NCBI GenBank assembly: GCA_918797485.1
Contig: CAKKNE010000004.1
Coordinates: 1,798,001-1,862,000, forward strand
Source: Pelagomonas calceolata
Lineage: Eukaryota > Sar > Pelagophyceae > Pelagomonadales > Pelagomonadaceae
Direction of reading: 5' to 3'
DNA: 64,000 bases
The notes beneath the pieces were generated by a model that ran no database searches, was not told the origin of the DNA, and saw nothing but the letters and a program-made list of their open reading frames with translations. A program made the position numbers and the translations under genes. Position 1 is the first letter of the stretch; each line of letters starts with the position of its first letter. Positions 1-10,169 of the stretch are shown piece after piece.

Positions 1-2622
1 CGGGATGGCGAGTGTCTCGTGGGAAATCAGGAGGTTCGCGAGAATGCTGGCGGCGAAACAGGACGAGTCTATGTCTCTGGGGCTGCCATTGGGGGTGAAG
101 AGACTACAGTCAGCACGTGGTTAGGTTATGCTTTTGAGCAACCTGTGGCAGTGAGGTGCGTTATTATCTGTCAGAGCGAAGACATTGCGACACGTGCCGA
201 GACAGCTTTCCTAGAACGGAGCCATGATGGCGAGCGTTGGATTCCGCATGCAACACTAGCGCTATCAGCGGCTGCGAATGTGATCCAGGCGAATCCATGC
301 AAATTAAAGTACGAAAGTGAGGACTTGGATCAGAAGCAAAAAAAAGCTTATCATTGGTCAGCGGGGGCTTTTGGGGGGGCACATCAGACTCTTGGCACCA
401 ACACAGCACGTGATGCCTTCTTAATTGATTCGATTGTCATCGCGTATCCGCCGCTTGTTAGATCTGTGACTGGATGCATAGATATATTTTGGCCTGCACA
501 GGAGCCAAAGCCTGGGGCAGCGCCCATACTAGACCATCAAACTGCCGTGGCACAGATGGAAGATGCAAAGCAATTGGAGAATGGCTACCTTGGGCGTGGG
601 TTTGCGAGGTTTGACGGTAGACCTCTAATGAACAACACTAAAAAAATGAGCGTTTATGCAAATACCTACGCCTGTCCTATTGTCGGTAACCTCCGCATAA
701 CACTGAGGGGTGAGCGCCTAGGATCATCGGAAAGACCCACGACTATCGTTGTCGGCGGCCGACCATGCCTGAATGTTACGTACCACAGTTCAGGCGCCGG
801 CGACTCGCAGTACAGCCGAGCCAATTCAGACGAGGTCAGCTGCAAACTACCGGCTGGGGTTCCATCAGTCAGCGGTAAGCCTGTGGACGTCGTAGTGGCA
901 CGTGGTGACACTCCGGGGCTGCGAGACACAGTTCAGTACCTCGCATACCAGGGTCCACCGACACGGGCGGCCATTCCTCGCATCTCCAACATAGCGGCAA
1001 GGTCAGTCGACCTGTGCTGGGTACCACCGGCTCTTAAAGGTTCGCAAGTGGGATCGTCATCTGGGCTTTTAGGTGCACTACAGACGACTGGTTACATTAT
1101 TACTTATCATGTCGTCTCCGACCAGCAAGCAACTGACGCAAAGACGGAAGAAATCAAGCAGAAGCTCCAAGCGCGCCATGATAACGCCCGGATTATACAC
1201 AACGTCACTCTGGGAAATGTAACAGCAACTACAATTATTGGCCTGAAGCCAGACACTCGCTATGTGTTTGCCGTTGCTGCTGTCGTCGAAGACCGCTTTA
1301 GTGACCAATTATTTATTGACACCGTCGACCTCTATGGTCGGCGGTCGCATCTACCGGGCGCTTTCGTTGGCCCTTTTTCTGATTTCACTAACGCAACAGC
1401 CACACTTCAATACGATGTTAGCTTTAACATCTTCAACGCTAACGCGACTGTGCAGCACGGGCCGGCAGACGAGCGAGCGACGCTTGGGCCCACGGGTCTC
1501 TTTGGTGGCGAGGGAAGTTACGGTCTCCTTCTCGTTGGTAGTGCAAATATAGAAAATTGCAATGCATCAACCGCGTGCTGTGATGGCTTCAATGTCCACC
1601 AATACGAGGCTGTGGGGGATGGCTGCGGAGGAAAGCACCTTATTTGTGTCGAAATGGCGACACCTAATTTTCACAAAGCCGAACCCGAGACAGCCCTTCG
1701 CAAGCCTGCCATCAATGATCCACAATTTCCTCAAAACGATCGCGTCGAAAAGCGCATTGTTCTGGTTGAAGAGATTAGCTCGCTTGCACTCACTCTGCCC
1801 CTCCAACCAACCGCAAGTTGCGGACCAGCTATCCGATTAACGCCATCGCTTCCCCGCCACGCTGGAGCCATGTGGTACGCACGCCGTCTCAACGTCCGAG
1901 AGGGCTTTGATACTACCATTGTGTTTCGTACGTCAAACCCATCACAGCGATGTAATCTCATGGATGATGTTTACACTTCCTGTCAATCACGTGGTGGCGA
2001 CGGCTTTGCGTTTGTAATCCAAGAAGACCGTTATGATGCCTTGGGACGCAAGGGTGCAGGGCTTGGTCACGGGGGTATCAACGACTCGCTTGCCGTTGAG
2101 ATTGACACCTATTATAACCCAGAGCTTTCTGAGCCCTACGAAAATCACGTTGCCGTCCACACAAATGGGCGGCGAGGCACCAATAGCGCCCACCAAAAGT
2201 CCACCTTGACCTCGTCAACACAATATCCCAGGACGGCTACGTTTTCGTCGTCCACTCAAGAGTTCCACGCGTTTCGTGTTCGGTATGACCCTCTTCTTAA
2301 ACCGGGCATCCTTAAGGACGATAGATTCTCGGCAACACCACATTCTGCTTCATTCTTTATCGATGGTGCTTCTGACTTTGGAAATGGCCTCGGCGCTCTC
2401 TCTATTTTTATCGATGACCTCAGCGAACCAATCATTATTACCCCCCTTGATCTCGATTCTCTCCTCAGTCTTCATCACGGACGTGCTTGGGTTGGTGCCA
2501 CTGCCTCCACAGGCCTGGAAATATGGCAGACTCACGATGTCCTCGCATGGAACTTCACGTCGCTGCGGATGGACCCTGATACAAACCTGCCGCCTCTCAT
2601 CAACAACGGGGGGCCTGTGTAA
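1..2622 (+). CDS. Secreted/surface L-type lectin and fibronectin-III protein (5' partial)
   Basis: The frame is open to the left edge (no stop between base 1 and the in-frame GTG at 19), so the true start lies outside the window; at least 873 residues are present. The first 100 residues resemble a discoidin (F5/8C)-like module, with an LERSHDGERW stretch. Around residues 320-430 there is a fibronectin type III-like segment ending in LKPDTRYVFAVAAVV. Residues about 595-855 form an L-type (legume-type) lectin fold with the diagnostic GDGFAFVIQ strand, SLAVEIDTYYN, a NHVAVHTNG loop and FHAFRVRYDP. Many N-x-S/T sites suit an extracellular glycoprotein. The domain calls are inferred from motif resemblance; the ligand is unknown. 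It probably acts at the cell surface or in the secretory pathway. No introns are needed in the visible part. Confidence 0.72.
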   Translation, partial: RDGECLVGNQEVRENAGGETGRVYVSGAAIGGEETTVSTWLGYAFEQPVAVRCVIICQSEDIATRAETAFLERSHDGERWIPHATLALSAAANVIQANPCKLKYESEDLDQKQKKAYHWSAGAFGGAHQTLGTNTARDAFLIDSIVIAYPPLVRSVTGCIDIFWPAQEPKPGAAPILDHQTAVAQMEDAKQLENGYLGRGFARFDGRPLMNNTKKMSVYANTYACPIVGNLRITLRGERLGSSERPTTIVVGGRPCLNVTYHSSGAGDSQYSRANSDEVSCKLPAGVPSVSGKPVDVVVARGDTPGLRDTVQYLAYQGPPTRAAIPRISNIAARSVDLCWVPPALKGSQVGSSSGLLGALQTTGYIITYHVVSDQQATDAKTEEIKQKLQARHDNARIIHNVTLGNVTATTIIGLKPDTRYVFAVAAVVEDRFSDQLFIDTVDLYGRRSHLPGAFVGPFSDFTNATATLQYDVSFNIFNANATVQHGPADERATLGPTGLFGGEGSYGLLLVGSANIENCNASTACCDGFNVHQYEAVGDGCGGKHLICVEMATPNFHKAEPETALRKPAINDPQFPQNDRVEKRIVLVEEISSLALTLPLQPTASCGPAIRLTPSLPRHAGAMWYARRLNVREGFDTTIVFRTSNPSQRCNLMDDVYTSCQSRGGDGFAFVIQEDRYDALGRKGAGLGHGGINDSLAVEIDTYYNPELSEPYENHVAVHTNGRRGTNSAHQKSTLTSSTQYPRTATFSSSTQEFHAFRVRYDPLLKPGILKDDRFSATPHSASFFIDGASDFGNGLGALSIFIDDLSEPIIITPLDLDSLLSLHHGRAWVGATASTGLEIWQTHDVLAWNFTSLRMDPDTNLPPLINNGGPV

Positions 2623-3487
2623 TGTTTTGACTAGTAACATTTATTCTATGGTAACATCCATTACGAATAATGGGTTGCGCTCACACGGTGAGTTCGGGGT
2701 CTCTAAATGAAGCCCATTCTTTTGCAGGGGCGGTTAAGGTGATCGACGATTACCAACTCTGCGTGGCCTCTCGTGCTCCGAAGTTACCCCAGCAAACGGC
2801 TGACGACCACCCAGGACAGATAGCGCATTGCCAAAATATGCTGCCAGTGCGATACAGCTCTTGTCAAAAGTCCAAATCATAGGGGGTTCTCATGATCATG
2901 ATGATTACTGGCATGATTAGCCTGAGGCTAACTTGAATTGGAGTTTCTCATGCCAGTGCGGTTTTTCTTCAAGTTCATTACTTGAAGTATTACTATTGGC
3001 CCGGGGTAGACGTCGACATTGGCCCTCACGAGCTGCCAGAGCATCGCCCGACGTCCATTGGCAGACCTTCGCGTGCACCCTCAGGCTAAATACAGCACTG
3101 GCCGCAGTCATGAACTTGGAACTCTTAGAGCCATGTCTTGAGAAAACGCGCCCTCCGCCGACCTGCTGTGATTTTTTGTCGGAGGGTCGATACGTTCCTG
3201 ATTTCCCCATTCCAAAGATATTCCGAGGCTGGCCCGCTCGCGCCCTACCGTGACCGCAGTAACAACTGCCGCAGTCGCGGCCCGGGCAGGGCTTCATTCC
3301 CAATCAATGTTTTGTCCGGCAGGGCTACGCCATTTAGTTGTAAGTTTCGGGGCTCAGTCACTCCTAGTGACTCACAGTGTACAGTGGACTCACACTCATC
3401 CGATATCCCCAGCTAATACTGAGCTATCCCCCTTATCCCATCAGAGTAGAGCACTCCCTCGTGGGTGTGCGATCGCGGCGCGTGAAC
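2623..3487. other. Intergenic region between lectin and ankyrin genes
   Basis: No supported gene. Short overlapping ORFs exist on both strands but none has a recognisable motif. The stretch contains rule words described in the findings: ATCATGAT near 2895, AGCCTGAG near 2920 and ACCGTGAC at 3247-3254. It must hold the 3' end of the lectin mRNA and the ankyrin gene promoter, but no promoter element is recognisable. Confidence 0.5.
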
Positions 3488-6400
3488 ATGCGTGGTATCC
3501 AGATATCAACACCGCGTTTTAAACGCAATCCGCGTGAAGCCGCCGTCGCGACTGTGGCGGCGAGGTTTGCCACGGCAACACCTGTAGAGGTGCCGAGTCA
3601 CTCGGATATATGGGGTGATATCGGTGATGCGGTTCCAAAAGTGCCGCCGGCTGCTGCTGACGACGACTTCGGTATTTGCAGCGCATGCGGTCTCTCTAGT
3701 GTCGTGTGCTATGACAGCTCTAACAAAGACGATGCTGGCGGCACCAGCGATGAGCACAACAATTGTTACGCGGGTGTAGCGAGGCAACAGCGTGGTTCGC
3801 CTATATCCCGAACAAATGGTGAAAGTGCATTAGTGGGAGCTGCTCGACGCGGGGCAACGGAGGCCGTGCGCGCGTTGCTTGGTGCTGGTGCTACCGTGAA
3901 CGTAGCGTCAGCTTCTGGTGAGACTGCGTTAGATACTGCAATGGTCAATGGGCAGCTCAGCGCGGCGCTCGCACTTGTGCGGGCAGGCGCCACAGTGTCG
4001 AGGACCGACGATAGACTTTTGCGCGTTGCTACGCTACGTGGAGATGATGAGCTTGTTTCTCTGTTGCTACAGGCTGGTGCCCCACCACTGCTTGCACGAC
4101 CTGCAACAATTGGTGAGCCCGAACTGCTCGCTGACGAGGAAGAGCAAGGCGCAACGTCATGTCTTCTTCTTGCTGCCCGGCACCCGATAACTCGAATTCT
4201 CAGTGCATACCTTCAATTTTTTGCCGCGGCAGATGATGGCGGACAGGTGCTGCTTGAGGCACCACACGGCCAGCGACACGTGACGGTATGTGCTCTTGTT
4301 AGTGATTCATGCGATCAATTTTTGTTTGTCTTTGTAGGCGCTCATGGTTGCGGCAGCAAATGGCTCACGTGATGATGCACATGCTGTGAAAGCCCTTCTT
4401 GCTGCAGGCTGCTCGCCATTTGCCGCTGATATTGCAGGTCGGTCAGCACTCCATCGAGCTGCTGCTGCTGACAGCAGCACGGTCATCACCGCGCTCACTA
4501 CTGCTGCGCGTCTACGAGTGGAATCCCCGGCTTATCGGGAATTCGTAAATGCGTGCGAAGCGAGCGGTCCAGGCCACACAGCGCTGCATTGTAGTGCGGC
4601 TGCTGGTGCAGATACTGCCATTGCTGCACTTCTAACAGCCGGAGCGGACGCAACAGTACTTGATGCCAATGGCGCGTCGGCTTTAAATGTTGCAGTGACT
4701 TTCGGTCACGCTAGTTGTGTGCAGCAGCTCCTTGGTATGACGGATGCCGTTCTTGACGGTGACATTGCTGTTTGTGTTTCATTAGCTAGACAGGGGAATT
4801 GGCCTGTGGAGGCATGTGTGGAGCTCTTGATTGAAGAGTTAGTCTTAGGGTCTGCATCCTCTACGGTAAATGCTTCCACTCAACTTGGTCCGGCACCGCT
4901 AGCAGCCGCGGCACGCCGTGGCGATATTGAGGCCGTCTGTGCTCTTGTTGAAGAAGCGGGCGCTGACGCTACACTGTCTGGTGACCTCTCGCCACTGGCA
5001 GCGGGAGCAATGGCCGGCTGTCTCGCTGTCTGTGGTGAGTTTGTCTCTCGCGGTGCTCAACCGGCAGCAGCGCTCATGGATAGCGGTTTGAGTCTACTTC
5101 GAGCAGCATGCGCGGCAGGTGACACTTCCGTCGTCCGACGTCTGCTTGGCGCTTTCAATTCTCATGATCTTAATAGTGATGACTTGCGGTCAGCTCTCCA
5201 CGCGGCTGCATCGCGTGCTGATGATGATGCTGTCGAGGCATTGTTGGCTTTTGGCCACTCTCATCAGATGAGTGCCGCCTTCCTCTATCCCCTATCTCTC
5301 AGCAATGACGCTACAACATCATCAATCTTGCCATGCAAGATGCAAAGCTGCGACTATCTGGTACAATTCCCTGAACCCGGCGATGCCTGCGAGCCTGCGC
5401 TACTAGCAGCTTGTCGCGCAGGCGCAACAACTTGTGTTGCAGCGCTGACGCGGCATGCAGAATCGCTGCACGCAGCACTGGACAAAAACCGCCGTTGCGC
5501 ACTGCACCATGTGGCCGCGTGTGACCAAGCTTTGCTTGTCGAGCGACTCTGCAGCCTCGATGGATCCTTGGTGACCTGTCGCGACGCCTACGGAGCAACA
5601 TCGCTGCATGCTGCTGCTGCTGCAGGTGCCGGAGCAGCCATAGGGGCGCTGCTCCGCCATGGCGCTGACGCGACATTTGAGGACTCAAAGGGGCGCACTC
5701 CGCGTGATATAGCTCTTGAACGGAACCAAGAGCGCGCTGCGGCACAGATTGATGCGATGGCTGATGCGATCGACGACGGTGACTTCGACGAGTGTGCGCG
5801 GCTTGCGGATGCCGGGAATTGGCCTGTCGACTGGTGTGCTTTATCAGGCGACACTGCTCTTGTTGCTGCGGCACGTCGTGGCGCTCCCGACGCAGTATCA
5901 CGCTTACTAGCCTGTGGGGCAACTGTCGATGCGGTGACAGACAATGATGAAACACCTCTTGCTGCTGCGGCCACTGCCGGCCATCTCGACGTCTGCGCAG
6001 CGCTTCTTGCTGCAGGTGCCGACCCAACCAAAGTCGCCGACCGATCAGCGAGTCTCCTTGCCGCTGCTGTTGTGGCTGATGAGCCTGAGCTTGTTGATGC
6101 GCTCCTGGCGCGAGGTGCTAGCGCACGGCCTGTTACATGCAGAACTGAGCCAACCAGTGCATTTCTAGTTGCTATCGAACTTGGCTCTCGACAAATAGTG
6201 GACTCCTTTGTGCAGCGTGCCATTGCAACTGGTGCTCTTGATGTGAATGAGCCCCACGGTGACGCACATGTTAGAGCTCTGCACGCAGCCGCCGCTCGTG
6301 GTCGGGCCGATATTGTTCAGAGTCTCCTCAAGGCTGGTGCCCAGGTTGATGTCCTTGATAACAAGGGTAAATCTGCTCTTCACTATGCAGCTGGCCACGA

Positions 6401-6560
6401 CCACGATGACGTGCTGAGAGTCCTTGTGTCGAAAGGGGCTGACGTTCTTCGCAAAGATATGACTGGGACAACCCCTCTTAATGTTGCTATCGCCCAGGGG
6501 GCCAAATCTGCAGAGTCTGCTCTTCTAATGGCGGAATCAATGCTACATCCCACCACGTGA
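3488..6560 (+). CDS. Ankyrin-repeat protein, two exons
   Basis: Exons 3488-4285 and 4338-6560, joined in frame across a 52-bp GTATGT...TTTGTAG intron; predicted product 1,006 residues. I chose the ATG at 3488 because the frame upstream only begins at a GTG (3377). From about residue 110 onward the protein is made of ankyrin repeats (recurring G-x-T-A-L-x-x-A-A-x-x-G and LL-x-x-GA), in several blocks separated by less regular spacers with two near-identical GNWPV segments. The N-terminal 100 residues are low-complexity with a CSACG pair and no assignable domain. Ankyrin stacks bind proteins; the partner cannot be inferred. The coding DNA is rich in GCTGCT-type triplets encoding Ala. Alternative: an upstream non-coding exon could move the start. 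Confidence 0.82.
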
Positions 6561-9010
6561 AACACTCGACAAATAGTGCTGTGTGAGGAGATATACATCT
6601 AAGCGTGGGTCTGGCTCTTTGCCAGTGCCGCGGATCGGGAATCTCCAACGCCCCGGCTGTCCTTGATGTGCAACTGCTATTGTGCGGCTCTACAGGTTCG
6701 CTCTTTCTGCCCCTGCGAAAGCAAGTTACGCTACTGACTAGGGTAGATGCAGGTCATTTGCCAACTGACTAAATCCGGCTATGGGCACGGTCGCCCCACA
6801 CGCACACACGCACACTAAGTTACTACCATTCCCACGCGCATGGCCCTTTTGAGGTGTGACTTCCGCGTCAAACTTGTCGAGCGGCCAATCGACGCTCAGT
6901 CGCGTAATAAGTGTTTCTCTCCAAGAGGACAACCTGCCAGACAGTGACGAGCCGACTGCCAGACGCCCGGCCCTTTTGTATGTTGGCGGACTGCCCTACC
7001 GTGCGGCATCGGCGCTTAGCTGAGGAAATATTGCCGGGGCGACTCTAGATGTCAGCCGGAGTGTCGCGCCGCCACCGTGGCTCGGGCCTCAGACGCAGCC
7101 CGTAGTTGAATCCCAGCTGCCCCGCCCCGAATCCTCTCCTGGGCCCGACTCGGAGGCTGCTCGCCCGACGCTGGGAGGCAAGGGTGAGTTCTCAAGGGTG
7201 CATTTGCCGTACTGTTCTGACGCCATCCCCGCCGTCCCAGTCCCCTCCCTCTGAGACAGGAGAATGACAGCCCTGGGGTTCGGGATCCCAGGCATCGGGC
7301 AGTCATCCTCCGCCGTTTTCGCCGCGGCGCCACCACTGCCGTCCTCGCCGTCGGGGCCGTCTTCGCGCCGTGCCGTGCCGTCCCGGGCCGTCCGTCGCAT
7401 TTACGTACTAGTCGCATCTTTCTCCGTGGGGCGGACGGCGCCGTCCGGAATGTCGGGCCGTCGTGGCCATCCGCGGCGTTCGCATGTTCGGCCGCCCGGG
7501 CTGCGCGCCATCCTGGCCATCCGAATCAAGTTGGCTATATTTTTCCTACTACTAGTACTAGCCACTAACAGTGAGCCTCAAGCTGTCTGTCACGGTTTGT
7601 CAAGTTGCTGGCTAACCAGCCTGTAGTATCTCCTACTCAGGCTTCTATATGATTAATTTAACAACTTAATTTAATAGCACCCGGGCCATCCATCCTGATT
7701 TTAATCATGGGAGCCATTCTCGTCGCAAACGCCCTAAATAAAACATCATGATGGGACTACTAATCATGATGATTTCATTAGACTTCTATTCTAGCTTGGT
7801 GTGTGTCCTTTCTTTATTAGGTCCAACTTGAAATTATTAGGATATTGCTTCCGAGTCCTTCAAGTTCTGGCAGCGACAATGAAGCGGCGGTCCCGGCAAG
7901 CAGCCCGTACCCTCGCTGGCTTCCTCCTAAGCTCCAGTGGGTCCGGGGCCCACCGGCGGGCCGGCGCTACAGCCTGAGCAGCGCGCGGGCACGCGGCAAT
8001 GCGCGGCCCTTTGCAAGTTATAGTTATATAGATAGCAGAGCTTGAGGATAATCCGAGTCAAGGGAGACCCGGAACATCATATATATATATGCCTTATATA
8101 CCGTGACCTATTAATCTACCTACGGCTCGGAACTTGAACCAGGATAACCCCAGGGGTTATTAACCCCAATTGCGGCCCGGGGTCAGTAACCCGGGTAAAT
8201 ACCCGTCACTACGGGTTACTATTAACCTCAGGACCTTATTGAGGGGTAGGGGAGGGGGGGGCCATGGACATGCCCTGGTACTTGCCTTGGCGCACCTGCA
8301 CGTATCCAAAGGCGCAACGGGCTGCTTGCGCCCATCCGCTCGCCCGGAGGGATCTTTTTCGCTAATCTCACTAAACGGGTTTCGATTGTTAAACTCGTTT
8401 AGCAATTAAGTACCGAGTTATTGACCGGGTTATTAACCCCGGATCTCCTTCGAGGGGTAATTATAGGTTAATAACGGGTAATTAACAGGTTACTTACATT
8501 CCTAGCCTCTTAGAACTTGAAATTATCAGTAGTACCAGTGACGGATTACTTCTAGTATATTCATAAACGCACGCGCAAATTACACGCAAAATACGGCGTA
8601 ATTTGAGTTGACGGGGGGAAGCTTCTCACAGCTCTTCTCACCGTGACGTAAAAAATGCCGTGCTGCGTACCTGCACCCTAGCCATGACCTCCAGTGCCGC
8701 CGCCCTGGGGCTGGGGAGCGGACCTCAGAGGAAACCCGGCTTTTGTGTATGCTCGTAGTCTGCTTAACAGATAGTCAGTCTGAAGGCACTTCAACTTGAG
8801 ATTGAACCAGCCTGAGAAGAAGCGTACATGGAGGACGCTCTTCTAGTCCCCGGGCCCGTTCTTCGTGGCTACCGAGCGAGCACTGCATAACAGAAGCGAG
8901 GAATCTGCCCTGAACCAAAGTTTGCTTCTGCGACCGGCACTTGGTGAACTTGATTTGTCTCCTCAACGGTGACAGTAGTGAAGCCTCAAGTCAACCACAG
9001 TACATGTAAA
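6561..9010. other. Long intergenic region, GC-rich then AT-rich
   Basis: No convincing gene. From about 7050 to 7520 the DNA is GC-rich with repeated GCCGTC and GGGCCGT words, which opens long spurious ORFs on both strands. Near 7795-7850 lies a decayed copy of the GGATATT/TGTCCTTT repeat (see 25078-25215). An (AT)n run sits near 8080-8092. From 8140 to 8500 palindromic GGTTATTAACCCC-like strings recur. Rule words occur at 8100-8107 and 8640-8647 (ACCGTGAC), and AACTTGAA and TTCAAGTT several times. Confidence 0.5.
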
Positions 9011-9946
9011 TTACTGCACCATGCACGCGGCGGAGTCGCCTGAACCCGCCTTGCCGTAGCGTTCGGTGAGCCTGGGAACTGCATTCTTCCTCGTATTCCA
9101 TTCATAGAAAAACCACGCGTCGCCCGCATCCCGGCCAGCGACCGAAGAGCCTCCGAGAACGCTTACCTCCAACAAGGCCAATTGAAGCTTGAAGCCCTCG
9201 TTTGGATTGGCCTGGGGACGCATGCGATTGATGTGATGGAACGCAACGTGAAGCGGCACGTGGTGCGAGACCATAAGGTGCACGATAGCCAGCGCCACCG
9301 AGCGCGACGAACCGGCTATACAGTGCACGAGGCAGCGGCCGCCAACGCGTTCAACCCTCTGAAGAAAATTTGCTGCGACCTCGAAGCAGGACATGATCGG
9401 CGCGTCCGGTGCGTCCATCAGTGGAATCTTGTGATAGATGAACGCGTCAGGGTGATAATTAGGCAGCTGCTTGCACGTGTTCAACACGTGTGTTATGCCA
9501 ATGCCCTCGAGCCGCCGGCGGTCCATCGCGTCTTCTCGGCACCCTAGCACCAAGTGGTGTGTGACGATCGTATGCCTGCGAATATCATCAGGCACAGAAA
9601 AGAACTTGGGGAGGCCCTGCGACGAGAAGTTCCCGTTCGCTACGCGAGGCCCGCGGCGCGCGTGTATTCGCGCCTGTGCTACTGACACGATGCGACATTC
9701 GGCGTCCTCGTCGATGTGAGGTGCCACCTCCAGGTCTGTCGATTCTACACGCTCACGCCGTCTGCGACCCGCGTCGGAGAAGGCTCGGGATGCGACAATC
9801 ATTGTCTTGACCCGCCGCAGCTTCCGCCTTGCCTGCTGTCGCGCAAGCTCCGATCGTGCCGCGGGGCTCCGGTCAAACGAAGAACGACCACTCATTTCGC
9901 CGCGCGAGTGGCGAGACGGCCGCCCGCCATTGGTGGTGGTGATCAT
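9011..9946 (-). CDS. Dual-specificity protein phosphatase
   Basis: Single exon, 311 residues, ATG at 9946. The C-terminal 170 residues form a DUSP catalytic domain: the signature HCIAGSSRS (Cys nucleophile, P-loop Arg), an upstream general-acid Asp in the PLMDAPDAPI loop, and the family segments ITHVLNTCKQLPN and AFHHINRMRPQANPNEGFKLQL. It should dephosphorylate Ser/Thr/Tyr phosphoproteins, typically MAP kinases, or a phosphorylated lipid or RNA; the substrate is unresolved. The N-terminal 120 residues are basic and Arg/Ser-rich, likely disordered. It is transcribed divergently from the EML-type gene, with about 220 bp between the two start codons. Confidence 0.88.
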   Translation of the reverse strand: MITTTNGGRPSRHSRGEMSGRSSFDRSPAARSELARQQARRKLRRVKTMIVASRAFSDAGRRRRERVESTDLEVAPHIDEDAECRIVSVAQARIHARRGPRVANGNFSSQGLPKFFSVPDDIRRHTIVTHHLVLGCREDAMDRRRLEGIGITHVLNTCKQLPNYHPDAFIYHKIPLMDAPDAPIMSCFEVAANFLQRVERVGGRCLVHCIAGSSRSVALAIVHLMVSHHVPLHVAFHHINRMRPQANPNEGFKLQLALLEVSVLGGSSVAGRDAGDAWFFYEWNTRKNAVPRLTERYGKAGSGDSAACMVQ

Positions 9947-10169
9947 GAGCTCATGTCACAGGCTGGAGGTTTTGGGGAATAACCTCGAGGGGCAGCGATG
10001 ACACCAGTCTAGTCTGCCTCAGAGTGTTTGTCGCCAATGGTCCGCAAAAACTAATATATTACGGGGGTTTGTTTAACATGCGCCGGCAAGATGTGTCGCG
10101 AGTTATCCGATCTGAAAGATACCACGGTACTTTTTACCTTTTGCGTTGAGCTGCGCCCAGACAGGCGCC

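Noticed and set aside
7052-7626. Overlapping ORFs of 100-120 codons on both strands
   Set aside because: The region is GC-rich and low-complexity; no domain, no splice partner and no conserved motif.
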